Positions 1 through 8,563 of a stretch of 64,000 nucleotides of DNA are shown in pieces. This DNA comes from an uncultured Prevotellaceae bacterium (GTDB taxonomy: Bacteria > Bacteroidota > Bacteroidia > Bacteroidales > Bacteroidaceae): contig CAMNIN010000008.1 of the NCBI GenBank assembly GCA_946540735.1, positions 1 through 64,000 of the forward strand, written 5' to 3'. Position 1 is the stretch's first letter, and every line of letters starts with the position of its first letter. The notes beneath the pieces are model-generated. The model did not search any database. It was given only the letters and a program-made list of their open reading frames with translations, and was not told the origin of the DNA. The translations under genes were made by a program, and so were the position numbers.

Positions 1-69
1 CATATCGCCGTTGGACATATCCTTGAATACGACGGGGCGATAGTTGTCTGGATGGATGCCTTTTTTCAT
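1..69 (-). CDS. rpmE2: 50S ribosomal protein L31 type B, N-terminal part (cut by window start)
   Basis: The reverse strand reads 23 codons from an ATG at 67-69 to the window edge. They begin MKKGIHPDNYRPVVFKDMSN, which is the characteristic start of the type B L31 ribosomal protein (about 80-90 residues when complete). Type B L31 lacks the zinc-binding cysteines of type A and replaces it in many Bacteroidales. Only about a quarter of the gene is present. A consensus Bacteroidetes promoter lies just upstream at 121-151. Identification rests on the N-terminal motif only, but that motif is highly distinctive. Confidence 0.9.
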   Translation of the reverse strand, partial: MKKGIHPDNYRPVVFKDMSNGDM

Positions 70-120
70 TTTTAAAATTGTTGTGTTATGTTTACTGTAT
101 CTGTTTTCACGTTTGGGGTG

Positions 121-151
121 CAAAATTACACATTTTCCCGCATTCCACAAA
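121..151 (-). promoter_or_regulatory. Bacteroidetes-type promoter for rpmE2
   Basis: On the reverse strand a TTTG (148-151) is followed after 19 bases by TAATTTTG (121-128). This matches the primary sigma factor consensus of Bacteroidetes (TTTG-N19/20-TAnnTTTG). The start codon of rpmE2 lies about 50 bases downstream. Confidence 0.75.
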
Positions 152-178
152 ATTTTCGCTTGAAAATTTGCATTTTAC

Positions 179-204
179 TCCCCTCCCCTCGAAGGGGAGG
201 AGAG
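179..204 (-). terminator. GC-rich hairpin after the DUF6359 lipoprotein gene
   Basis: CTCCCC and GGGGAG arms around a CGAA loop sit just past the stop codon of the gene ending at 219. No long T-tract follows, so efficiency is uncertain. The hairpin separates that gene from rpmE2, which is transcribed in the same direction. Confidence 0.45.
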
Positions 205-218
205 CTGTGAAATGATAT

Positions 219-1964
219 TTATGGTTTTTTGCCAATCGACTTTCCGCCGATTTCAGCGTAGGTCACGCTCTTCACGCCGGGCACCTTGAAATAGGTGTCG
301 ATATTGCCGTAGAGCAACACCTCCTGGCCCAGGTTTCCAGGATTGTCCTTCAGGTTGAGGCCTGTACGTATATCGCCTACAGGCAATTGCACGGGCATGC
401 AGTTGCTGGCTTTAGTCTCTGATTTTGAAGCGGCGATCAGGAGATTTGTAAGCACCTCGCAACCGTCGGCGGTGAAACGGGCATCCTCCTCATAGGCCTG
501 TCCGTTCACGTACCCCACGATATAGGCTTTCACATAGACACCATTTACGGTTCCGGCAGCGATGGCGGAGGGCACGTCATACGGTTTGTCGTAAGTGCCC
601 ATGTCACTTGGTTTGGGGTCGTCGCCAGACCCATCGTCCGAGGTTTTTCCGTTGAGGGAGTAGAGATATGCCTTTCCGGCAACGGTCTCTGGTGTGTTAC
701 CACGGTAATTCATCAGCTGGCCATGTATGATGACCTCGTCGCCGACTTTGATGTCAGTCTTTCCAGACTCGTATTTTTTATTACCTAGATATAGTATGCG
801 GTAGCAGTAGAATTCGCCATTCTCTTTGCCATCTTCAGAGATATAGAAGGACGCATTCCCATAGGTGCCTCCATCAGTGAAAGTGCCTTTATCTGCAATA
901 CGGGAAATCTTACCTTTTACATAGACATTACCTGTGGTTTCGTAGACCTCATTGCTCGTCCAAGTAAGATTTTTCACAGCAGCTGCTGCGCCTAATGGAT
1001 TATACGGATCTTCCAGTGTTCCGCTACCCTTGGCATCGCCTGAGGGTTGTGGCGTTTCGCCGCCTTCCGACTTTCCGTTGAGGGAGTAGAGATATGCCTC
1101 GTTCTGCTGGGTCTCCGGCTTGTTGCCTCTGAAGTTGATGACTTTGCCACAGACAATCACCTCGTCCTTCTCTTTCAGTAGGTCGCCGCTGGTGTATTTT
1201 TTGTTGCCCAGATAGAGCGCACGGTAGACGGTGAACGTGGTGCCTTCAGCGCCTTCCTCGACGATGTCGAAGGTGGCATTGCCAAATTGGGCACCGTAAT
1301 TTTCGGTGATGGTGGCTACCTTACCTTTGATGTAAACGTCCTTCGGACTTTCCACGTCGGCTCCCAGCGTGTTGATGTAGGCGATGACACCTGCGGGGTT
1401 ATAGGGATCCTCGAGTGTGCCGCTGCCCTTCGGCGTGCCCGTTTCTCCACCGGGCGTGTCGCTGCCTCCACCCTCGCCATTAAGGGAGTAGATATAGGCC
1501 TTGTTTTGGTCGGTCTCCAGCGTGCCGTTGTAATTGGTCACGATACCGCAGATGACGACCTCGTCGCCCACCTGGATCTGCTTGTCGTTCTCGGTCCATT
1601 TCTTGTTGCCGAGGAAATAGGCGCGGTAGATGAGGAACGAGTTTTTCTCGCTGCCATCGTCGGAGATGCTGAAAGTGCCGTTTCCGTACTGGCTGGTAAA
1701 CTCTTCCCTGATGGATGCGATCTTACCTTTGATGTAGATATTCGAGGGACTCTTCTCGCCGCTCTCCAACTGCTGTGCGTAGGCGATGGCGGCTGCCACG
1801 TTGTAGGGGTCAGCCACGGTGCCGCTGCCCTTCGGGTCGCCCATCTCAGTCGGTTTGTCGTTGCTGTCGGTGGGGATGTCGAATGGTGCCGGGACATCCT
1901 CGCAGCTCGTCAATGTCATGGCTGTCGTAGCCAAGATGAATAAAGAATAAAATAACTTTTTCAT
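219..1964 (-). CDS. lipoprotein with four OB-fold-like repeats (DUF6359 type)
   Basis: A 581-residue SPII lipoprotein: the signal peptide ends in the lipobox LTSC with Cys21, so it should be anchored in the outer or inner membrane. The rest is three near-identical domains of about 130 residues (roughly 45-165, 180-300, 310-445). Each has the pattern GSGTxxDPYN, VYIKGKI, a G/N-rich strand, YLGNKK, VGDEVIICG and YSLNG, the layout of an OB-fold (nucleic-acid or oligosaccharide binding) domain. A shorter, more divergent DUF6359-like domain follows to the end. It is the last gene of an apparent operon with the DUF5689 lipoprotein and the TonB-dependent receptor; the gap to the former is 40 bases. 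Ligand unknown; nucleic acid is an inference from the fold pattern and the neighbouring nuclease-like gene. Confidence 0.75.
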   Translation of the reverse strand: MKKLFYSLFILATTAMTLTSCEDVPAPFDIPTDSNDKPTEMGDPKGSGTVADPYNVAAAIAYAQQLESGEKSPSNIYIKGKIASIREEFTSQYGNGTFSISDDGSEKNSFLIYRAYFLGNKKWTENDKQIQVGDEVVICGIVTNYNGTLETDQNKAYIYSLNGEGGGSDTPGGETGTPKGSGTLEDPYNPAGVIAYINTLGADVESPKDVYIKGKVATITENYGAQFGNATFDIVEEGAEGTTFTVYRALYLGNKKYTSGDLLKEKDEVIVCGKVINFRGNKPETQQNEAYLYSLNGKSEGGETPQPSGDAKGSGTLEDPYNPLGAAAAVKNLTWTSNEVYETTGNVYVKGKISRIADKGTFTDGGTYGNASFYISEDGKENGEFYCYRILYLGNKKYESGKTDIKVGDEVIIHGQLMNYRGNTPETVAGKAYLYSLNGKTSDDGSGDDPKPSDMGTYDKPYDVPSAIAAGTVNGVYVKAYIVGYVNGQAYEEDARFTADGCEVLTNLLIAASKSETKASNCMPVQLPVGDIRTGLNLKDNPGNLGQEVLLYGNIDTYFKVPGVKSVTYAEIGGKSIGKKP

Positions 1965-2004
1965 GTTTATCTCGTTTTTTTGTTTTTATACTGAAGGATG
2001 TCGG

Positions 2005-2859
2005 TTATTGAGCAGGCTGGATGTCGCCGGTGGTGCGCATCAGGATCTGCCAAGTGTCGCGGTAACGGGTGAAGATGCCCGTCACGTCGACAAGTCCCTG
2101 GGGCATCACGTTGCCGGCGAAGTCGGCATAACTGCTTGTGCGGAGTACCAGCCGGCTGCTGCTGATTCCCTTGAAGTTGCGGTTGGCGCAGTTGGCGGTG
2201 AGGGTCACGCTTCCGTCGGTGGGTGCATAGACTGCCTTGCCGTCGGCGGCTGAGAGCTGGACGCCTTTCACGGTCATCAGTCGTCCGCAGTTCTCTGTCA
2301 TGTAGTTGGCATCGGAGAGCCTGTTCAAGTCAAACTCGATGGGGGTGACGCTGCTTGGGTTGGCGGTGCCGATGAGTTTGAAATGAGCGTTCCATATAAA
2401 GCGGCTCATGCGGCTCACGTAGGTCGACCCGCTGGCGCTTGTATAAGGCACGCCGATCTCTCCCTGTTGTCCGTAGGCTCCGATGTAGAGCCCCTTGAGG
2501 TCGACGAGGATTTCCTGTCCGACGGGCAGGTATCCGAACAATCCGCCTTGGTTGATACAGATGATGAAGGCCGCTGTGCCGTCGTCGATGATGACTTCGT
2601 TGTAGATATTGCCTTCGATGTCGTTGCCGACCACCTTACCTTTGATTTTGATGTCATCGGTCACCTCTTTCATACCATTGTTGGCGATGGTGGATTTGAA
2701 GGTCTCCTTCAATTGTGCGATGGTGATGACATTGCTCTCGCTGATGCTTGAGTTGCCGTAGGGCGACTCGCTCAGGTCGGGTGCGTCATAGCTGTCGGCC
2801 ATGCACGAGGCCAGGACGGCCACGGTCATGAGCATGAGTATATTGCTGATGGTTTTCAT
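2005..2859 (-). CDS. DUF5689-type lipoprotein
   Basis: 284 residues, signal peptide with lipobox LASC (Cys19). The mature part contains a DUF5689-like domain: an ITIAQLKETF start, then IKGKVVGND, a DDGTAAFIIC strand and VGQEILVDLKGLYIGAYG. This is again an OB-fold-like layout, followed by a longer C-terminal region with MPQGLVDVTGIFTRY. It lies 13 bases after the TonB-dependent receptor and before the multi-domain OB-like lipoprotein, so the three are probably co-transcribed. In Bacteroidales, lipoproteins next to a TonB-dependent receptor usually serve as surface substrate-binding partners. The substrate is not deducible from sequence alone. Confidence 0.72.
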   Translation of the reverse strand: MKTISNILMLMTVAVLASCMADSYDAPDLSESPYGNSSISESNVITIAQLKETFKSTIANNGMKEVTDDIKIKGKVVGNDIEGNIYNEVIIDDGTAAFIICINQGGLFGYLPVGQEILVDLKGLYIGAYGQQGEIGVPYTSASGSTYVSRMSRFIWNAHFKLIGTANPSSVTPIEFDLNRLSDANYMTENCGRLMTVKGVQLSAADGKAVYAPTDGSVTLTANCANRNFKGISSSRLVLRTSSYADFAGNVMPQGLVDVTGIFTRYRDTWQILMRTTGDIQPAQ

Positions 2860-2872
2860 GTCGATGGTGTTT

Positions 2873-5422
2873 TTAGAATCTGAATGTCAGGTTGAGCATG
2901 CCGTTGATGCCGAATGCGTAGTACTTCTTGGGGTTTCGAGAGAACTTGTAGGCGCGCTGGTTGTTCATCAGGATGTTGTCGCCGTCGGTTTTCACGGTGT
3001 AGTCGCTGCGGCTCTGCTCGTAGCCACCGGTGCACAGTTTGGCGTTGTTGAGGATGTTGGTCAGCATCAGGTTGATGGAGAGCTGTCTGCCGTGGCGCAG
3101 TCGGAGTGTTTTTCCGATTGACCCGTCGAGCATGAATCCCCCCTTGCCCTTGGCTTGCTCGGGCACGTCGTAGGTCCCGTCGTTGTTGACGCGTCCCATG
3201 GTGGTCAGTGTGCCCTGGTAGCGGTAACTGGGCGAGTAGCTCAAGTAGATGCGGTCGTAGTAGTTGCCGTTGAGGTCGATGAACCATCCACCGGAGTGAT
3301 AGCTGAGGATGAGGCTGGCGGCGGTCAGCGGGGTGCCTGCCTCGCGCATTCCTTTGTTCATGACGATGTCGTCATGATAGGTGGCTTTCGTCGAGTTCAT
3401 GTAGCGCACTTTGGCGTTATTGGTGTTTTCAGCCTCGCTGATGGTGCCGAGCGCCTTGATGTTGAAAGCGGAGTTCACCTTGAAGTCGATGCCAGCCTCC
3501 ACGCCGTAGTAACTCTTCTTGATGTCGGTCATCGAGACGTAGGAGAAGGAGTTGATGTCGTCGAAATAGAAGTTCTGCCACTCCGTCACCTTATTCATCA
3601 TATTATAGTATCCGCTGATATTGATGTGTACCCTGGAGTTCTGGTACTGATAGCCAATCTCGCTGCTGAAGAGTTGCTCGTTCTTGAGGTTGGTGACGAA
3701 ATCGTTGTTCATCTCAGGCGAGACGAAAGCCGTGGTGATCTGCGGAGCCCGGAGTTCGAAGCCTGCACCGACCATGAAGGCATGTCCGCCACCCAGGTTG
3801 GCAGTAGCATTGAACTTGCCACCGCCACTCAGGAAGTGCGCGCTTTCGCTCTTGCCGTAGGAGAAGTCGGCGAACATACCGTTGCGCATGCGTCCTTCAC
3901 GCTGCATGCCGTCGTAGTTGACTTTGCCGGAGACGCTGTAGTGGAAGATGCTGTAGTCTTGTGTGTAGTTGCCCCACAGCACAGCGCGGCGAGCCAGCAG
4001 GTTGTAGTCGTAGCCGAAGCGGTCGTCCTCGCCGATGAGCGCGTTGCGGTGGTTGAGGTCATACTGCACGATGTCTGAGGTGGCGGCGTAGTTGCCCAGC
4101 GCATAAGTGTTGATGTTATGGTAGCTGTTGGCTCCGAGCAAGTCGTCCATCGTCTTGTAGTGCATGCCCTTGTTGGACCCGAGCTTCACGCCCAGGTTGA
4201 AGCGCGACTTGTTGGTGATCTGTTTCTGGAGTGTGGACGCCAGGGTGAGGTAGAGGTTGTCGTTGTGCTTGGCCTCCACGAAATAAAGTGCGTCGCTGCC
4301 CTGAGCGTTGGCATTGCGGTTCGACCAGTAGAGGCGGTCCCAATTGATCTGCCTGTTGGCCCTGCACTCTTTCAGGAAGTTGTAGGCGGTGTTGTAGTCG
4401 ATCAGGCACTGTGCCGTGCGGTATTGATCGTCGTCGGTGTCCCAGACGTCGAAACTGCTGCTGGGCAGGTTTTTCCAGTAGTCCGGCTGCGGGTTCTCGG
4501 CATTGTTGTAGTTGAGGCGGGTGCTCTTATACATGCTGTATTTGCCCAGGAGCGAGGTCACCAGACGTGTGTCGTGGTTGATGTTCCAGTCCCAGGTGAA
4601 CAAGACCGTAGGGGCGAAGTCATTGACTACGCGTGAGTTGCGCACCTTGCCGTTCTGGTAGCCCCAATAGGGGTTGTACTGGTTGTTGTTGGCTATCCAG
4701 TAGCTCTCGTCGGTAGCCGCCCCCTGCGAGGCCCGTTCCGTCGGGTTGCCCCAGGTCATGAGAGAGAGGGAGTGGTCGCCCAACAGCTTCTGCACACCGA
4801 AGTAGTAGGAGAGGGAGTTGTAGAAAGTTCCCTCCACGTATCCTCTGTGCGCCCAGCGATAGGCGATGCTTCCGGCGAAGGCCCATCCGTCCTTGCTGAT
4901 GCCCGAGCCGTAGGTATACATGCCGCGCAGCGTGTAGTTGCGGTTGGCCCCGCTCAGCGAGAGCTTGTTGCCTGCGGCCACCTGCGACGGCCGGAAGTTG
5001 TAGTTGTTGCTGCCCCCTAACCCCGTCATGGAGAAGTTGTTGTCCTCGAAAGGCAGCGTGGCGTCGATGTTGCGGGTCAGGTTGTTGATACCACCCACAT
5101 TGGAGTACCTGAACTGTCCTGACTCGAGGTCGTTCATCGGGGCGCCGTTGACGTAGATGTCGTTGTACTTCTGTCCCAAGGCGCGGTAGCGGAACCTTAC
5201 AGGCGAGAAGAGGTATCCCACTTCATTGGCGTATACGTTGGTGTTGGAACTGAGGATGGTCACGTTCTGCGACATGTCGTCATCTTCGCCCAACTGCGCC
5301 TCGGTGAATGTGAAGGCGGCATCGTCCAACGCACCGGTCTGCTCCAATGAGTCAACCTCTTGCGCGAAGGCAAGAGGGGTGTAGCAGAGCGCAAACACTG
5401 CTATTCTGAGCATTTTTTGCAT
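2873..5422 (-). CDS. TonB-dependent outer membrane receptor
   Basis: 849 residues with a cleavable signal peptide (ending AFAQE). There is a plug-like region at about 45-170 (VGYLFSPVRFRYRALGQKYNDIYVNG, then NGxPMNDLESG) and a long series of alternating beta strands rich in aromatic residues. The last residues are LNLTFRF, the terminal phenylalanine typical of outer-membrane barrels. There is no N-terminal carboxypeptidase-like domain, so it is not a classic SusC. It heads the operon with two OB-fold-like lipoproteins and is divergent from a secreted phosphoesterase (5615). It probably imports a polymer fragment across the outer membrane using TonB energy. A TATTTTTG box at 5460-5467 on this strand may be its -7 element. 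Confidence 0.85.
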   Translation of the reverse strand: MQKMLRIAVFALCYTPLAFAQEVDSLEQTGALDDAAFTFTEAQLGEDDDMSQNVTILSSNTNVYANEVGYLFSPVRFRYRALGQKYNDIYVNGAPMNDLESGQFRYSNVGGINNLTRNIDATLPFEDNNFSMTGLGGSNNYNFRPSQVAAGNKLSLSGANRNYTLRGMYTYGSGISKDGWAFAGSIAYRWAHRGYVEGTFYNSLSYYFGVQKLLGDHSLSLMTWGNPTERASQGAATDESYWIANNNQYNPYWGYQNGKVRNSRVVNDFAPTVLFTWDWNINHDTRLVTSLLGKYSMYKSTRLNYNNAENPQPDYWKNLPSSSFDVWDTDDDQYRTAQCLIDYNTAYNFLKECRANRQINWDRLYWSNRNANAQGSDALYFVEAKHNDNLYLTLASTLQKQITNKSRFNLGVKLGSNKGMHYKTMDDLLGANSYHNINTYALGNYAATSDIVQYDLNHRNALIGEDDRFGYDYNLLARRAVLWGNYTQDYSIFHYSVSGKVNYDGMQREGRMRNGMFADFSYGKSESAHFLSGGGKFNATANLGGGHAFMVGAGFELRAPQITTAFVSPEMNNDFVTNLKNEQLFSSEIGYQYQNSRVHINISGYYNMMNKVTEWQNFYFDDINSFSYVSMTDIKKSYYGVEAGIDFKVNSAFNIKALGTISEAENTNNAKVRYMNSTKATYHDDIVMNKGMREAGTPLTAASLILSYHSGGWFIDLNGNYYDRIYLSYSPSYRYQGTLTTMGRVNNDGTYDVPEQAKGKGGFMLDGSIGKTLRLRHGRQLSINLMLTNILNNAKLCTGGYEQSRSDYTVKTDGDNILMNNQRAYKFSRNPKKYYAFGINGMLNLTFRF

Positions 5423-5614
5423 AAGACAATTGTTGTATTAGTGTTTGGATGCAAAGTAACAAAAATATTTTGAAAAAAAAAAGACTTGACGCTTTATTTT
5501 TTGATGAATTGTGCGTTTTTATCGATTTATTTTCCGATATTTGCAAAATCAAAGATTTGCCACTTGTCCGCACTTCGCAGGCACGGCTCGACTGCTAACT
5601 AAAATCCATGATAT

Positions 5615-6655
5615 ATGAAAAGACCGATTCTGTTACTCGCCTTTTTCCTTCTGCTGGCTCTCCATGCGTCGGCACAGAAGAAATACAATGTCTATGGCGT
5701 AGGATTCTACAACCAAGAGAACCTGTTTGACACTTGCCACGACGTGGGCAAGAACGATTATGACTTCCTGCCCGACGGTTCCTACAAATGGAACGGGCTT
5801 CGCTACAAGAACAAGTTGCACAACATGGCTTATGCGCTGGCCGACTTGGGCACCGACATGCTGCCCATCGGATGCGCCGTCATCGGACTGGCAGAGGTGG
5901 AAAACAGCCGTGCGCTCGACGACCTCGTGGCCCAGCCCGAACTGGCCAAGAGGGGCTACAAGTATGTGCATATCGAGGGTCCTGACCGCCGTGGCATCGA
6001 CTGTGCCATGCTCTACAATCCCTCCCTCTTCACACTGAGGGATGCCGTGCTGGTGCCCTATGTGCCAGAACTGGAGGCCGACAGCACATTCATGACGCGT
6101 GGCTACCTCACCGTGACCGGCACCCTGGCCGACGAGACGGTGTCTATCATCGTGTGCCACTGGCCCAGCCGCTTCTCCGGCTCGTTCTACCGCGAGACGG
6201 CAGGCAGGCAGGTGCGCGCTGTCAAGGACTCGCTCATGCGCGCCGACCCCAGCCGCAAGGTGATCATCATGGGTGATATGAACGACGATCCGCAGAATGC
6301 GAGCATGAAGACCGCATTGGGCGCGAAAGGCGCGATCAAGGATGTGGGACCCGAGGATATGTTCAATCCGTGGTGGAAAGTGCTCGACGGGGGAAAGGGC
6401 ACCCTGAGCTATCAGGGCAACTGGAACCTCTTCGACCAGATCGTCGTCTCGCCCAACTTGCTCGACCGTGAGGGGTCGAGAGACTACAGCAAACTCACTT
6501 ACCTGAAATGCCAGATTCAGAACAGGCCTTACCTCTTGCAGGAAGAAGGCCAATACAAGGGCACCCCGAAGCGTACGACGGCCGGCGGTGTGTGGCTCAA
6601 CGGCTATTCAGATCACCTGCCTACCGTCATCTACCTGATCAAGGAGAAACCGTGA
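5615..6655 (+). CDS. secreted endonuclease/exonuclease/phosphatase-family protein
   Basis: 346 residues with an N-terminal signal peptide cleaved near ASA-QKK. The EEP (DNase I-like) catalytic signatures are all visible: FYNQENLF with the metal-ligand Asn/Glu, GLAEVEN (catalytic Glu), CHWPSR (His), GDMNDDP (Asp/Asn) and GYSDHLP (Asp-His near the end). The family hydrolyses phosphodiester bonds in DNA, RNA or lipids. Export plus divergence from a TonB receptor/OB-lipoprotein operon suggests an extracytoplasmic nuclease or phosphatase, but the substrate is inferred. Its TGA overlaps the ATG of the next gene (TGATG), so translation may be coupled. Confidence 0.82.
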   Translation: MKRPILLLAFFLLLALHASAQKKYNVYGVGFYNQENLFDTCHDVGKNDYDFLPDGSYKWNGLRYKNKLHNMAYALADLGTDMLPIGCAVIGLAEVENSRALDDLVAQPELAKRGYKYVHIEGPDRRGIDCAMLYNPSLFTLRDAVLVPYVPELEADSTFMTRGYLTVTGTLADETVSIIVCHWPSRFSGSFYRETAGRQVRAVKDSLMRADPSRKVIIMGDMNDDPQNASMKTALGAKGAIKDVGPEDMFNPWWKVLDGGKGTLSYQGNWNLFDQIVVSPNLLDREGSRDYSKLTYLKCQIQNRPYLLQEEGQYKGTPKRTTAGGVWLNGYSDHLPTVIYLIKEKP

Positions 6656-7257
6656 TGGCAACCGGCAGCGCACCCGTGGAGCGGCATCCCTGGGAACCCT
6701 TCCTGCCCGAGGGCACAAGGGTCATCATGCTGGGGAGTTTCCCGCCTGCCCCGCATCGCTGGTGCATGGATTTTTTCTATCCCAACTTCAACAACGACAT
6801 GTGGCGGATTTTCGGGCTCTGCCTGCACCACGACCGCGACTGGTTCGTCGACGTGGCGCACCGCACCTACCGCTACGAGCGCATCGTATCGACCCTGAGG
6901 CAGTTGGGGGTGGGACTGTATGACACCGCAGTGGCAGTGAGGCGCACCCGCAACACGGCCTCCGACAAAGACTTGGAGGTGGTGGAGGCCACGGATCTCG
7001 ACCAACTGCTCACCATGGCCCCCTGCTGCGTGGCCGTGGTGACCACCGGGCAGAAGGCCACCGACCTTTTCACCGGGCATTTCGGCATCGCACCGCCCCG
7101 GGTGGGAGCCTTCGTGGAGTTCACCTTCGGAGCGCGCACGATCAGACTCTACCGCATGCCAAGCAGCAGCCGGGCCTATCCCATGAAAGTGGAGCGCAAG
7201 GCGGAGTTCTACCAACCGCTCTTCGACGAGTTCTTGAAAACAAATCATCAACAATAA
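6655..7257 (+). CDS. uracil-DNA glycosylase family protein
   Basis: 200 residues from the ATG at 6655, chosen because it overlaps the previous stop codon; an open frame runs further upstream inside that gene but carries no homology. The N-terminal motif VIMLGSFPP and FFYPNFNNDMWRIFG match the first block of Mug/UDG-superfamily glycosylases. A late PSSSRAYPM segment takes the place of the usual SPS/HPS motif. Such proteins excise uracil, hypoxanthine or mismatched bases from DNA, acting in the cytoplasm. Specificity cannot be assigned; a Mug-like or deoxyinosine-glycosylase role is the nearest guess. Confidence 0.7.
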   Translation: MATGSAPVERHPWEPFLPEGTRVIMLGSFPPAPHRWCMDFFYPNFNNDMWRIFGLCLHHDRDWFVDVAHRTYRYERIVSTLRQLGVGLYDTAVAVRRTRNTASDKDLEVVEATDLDQLLTMAPCCVAVVTTGQKATDLFTGHFGIAPPRVGAFVEFTFGARTIRLYRMPSSSRAYPMKVERKAEFYQPLFDEFLKTNHQQ

Positions 7258-7269
7258 CCATCATCAATT

Positions 7270-7902
7270 ATGACAATCATTGGTATAGCAGGAGGTACGG
7301 GATCGGGAAAGACCACCGTGGTGAAGAAAATCGTCAACGCATTGCCTCCCCACTATGTGGCCGTAGTACCGCTCGACTCTTACTATAACGACACCTCGCA
7401 TATGACTGACGAGGAGCGCCGTAACATCAATTTCGACCACCCCGATGCCTTCGACTGGAAACTGCTCATCAAGCAGATCAATATGCTGCGCAACGGAGAG
7501 GCCATCGAACAGCCCACCTACTCCTATATCCTGAGCAACCGTCTGAAGGAGACCGTGCATGTCAATCCCAAACCCGTGATCATCATCGAGGGAATCATGA
7601 CGCTGATCAACAAGAAACTGCGCGATCTGATGGACCTCAAGATCTTCGTCGACACCGACAGCGACGAGCGGTTGATCCGCAACATACAGCGTGATGTCGT
7701 GGAGCGCGGACGTACGGTCGACATGGTGCTCAGCCGCTACCTGTCGGTGCTCAAGCCGATGCACGAGCAGTTTATCGAACCGACCAAGAAATATGCCGAC
7801 CTCATCATTCCGCAGGGAGGTGAGAACCTGAAAGGCATCGGCATCCTCTGCAAATACATCGAGGGCCTTGTCCCCTCCCAAGGAATAGAGACCGCTCCAT
7901 GA
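7270..7902 (+). CDS. udk: uridine kinase-family nucleoside kinase
   Basis: 210 residues, the normal length for uridine kinase. The P-loop GGTGSGKTT sits at residues 8-16, followed by VVPLDSYYND and NFDHPDAFDW (nucleoside-binding region), the IIIEGIMTL strand, and the lid arginines in RLIRNIQRDVVERGR. It phosphorylates uridine/cytidine to UMP/CMP with ATP or GTP in pyrimidine salvage. It starts 12 bases after the glycosylase gene and its TGA overlaps the ATG of the phosphatase gene (ATGA), so 5615-8405 is probably one operon. Confidence 0.88.
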   Translation: MTIIGIAGGTGSGKTTVVKKIVNALPPHYVAVVPLDSYYNDTSHMTDEERRNINFDHPDAFDWKLLIKQINMLRNGEAIEQPTYSYILSNRLKETVHVNPKPVIIIEGIMTLINKKLRDLMDLKIFVDTDSDERLIRNIQRDVVERGRTVDMVLSRYLSVLKPMHEQFIEPTKKYADLIIPQGGENLKGIGILCKYIEGLVPSQGIETAP

Positions 7903-8405
7903 CCACGCTTCTCCTGGCACGGCATGGCGAGACGGTCGACAATGTCGGTCAGATCATGCAGGGACAGACGCAAGGCCAGCTCACGGCCAACGGCATCGCC
8001 CAGGCTCATGCACTGGCCGAGCAGTTGGCCGGCACTGCCATCGACGCCTTTGTGTCGTCAGACCTGAAACGGTCGGTCGACACGTGCGCCATCATCGCCG
8101 AAACCCACGGCAAGGACATCGTCACCACGCCGCTCCTGCGGGAGCGCGACTGGGGTGACTTCACCGGCATGTTCATCCCCGATCTCAAGGACAAGGAATG
8201 GCCGCCGAATGTGGAGTCGATGCCCCGGCTGAAAGAGCGGGCCAGGCGGTTTCTCGCCTTCATCCGTCAAGAGTTTCCCGACCAGACGGTGCTCGCCGTG
8301 GGGCATGGCATCATCAACAAGGCCATCCAGTCGGTGCACTACGACAAACCGATGCACGAGGTGCCACGCATGGCCAATGCCGAAGTGAGGACCTTGATGC
8401 TGTGA
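7899..8405 (+). CDS. histidine phosphatase (phosphoglycerate mutase-like) family protein
   Basis: 168 residues. The RHGE motif at residues 8-11 gives the phospho-accepting His9. RSVDTCAII carries the second arginine, LRERDWGDFTG the catalytic acid, and AVGHGIINK the second histidine, so the catalytic set is complete. Short members of this family (cobC/gpmB-like) dephosphorylate small phosphorylated metabolites; the exact substrate is unknown. Translation is probably coupled to udk through the ATGA overlap. A hairpin follows at 8417-8445. Confidence 0.82.
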   Translation: MTTLLLARHGETVDNVGQIMQGQTQGQLTANGIAQAHALAEQLAGTAIDAFVSSDLKRSVDTCAIIAETHGKDIVTTPLLRERDWGDFTGMFIPDLKDKEWPPNVESMPRLKERARRFLAFIRQEFPDQTVLAVGHGIINKAIQSVHYDKPMHEVPRMANAEVRTLML

Positions 8406-8416
8406 GAACAAAATAA

Positions 8417-8445
8417 GAGGGAGCGGGCTTCACGCCTGCTCCCTC
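8417..8445 (+). terminator. hairpin after the histidine phosphatase gene
   Basis: GAGGGAGC and GCTCCCTC arms, with extra GG/CC pairing, surround a TTCACG loop 11 bases after the stop codon. There is no T-tract, so it may act as an mRNA-stabilising or weak termination structure. Confidence 0.5.
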
Positions 8446-8563
8446 TGCGTCATGATAACTAACATTCATTAATAACCATTCCTGAAAAACAATCTTTTAC
8501 CAAAAAATTTCCAATACCTACATCGCATAATCAGATTGTAGTATGTATACTTGTGTTAGGGGA

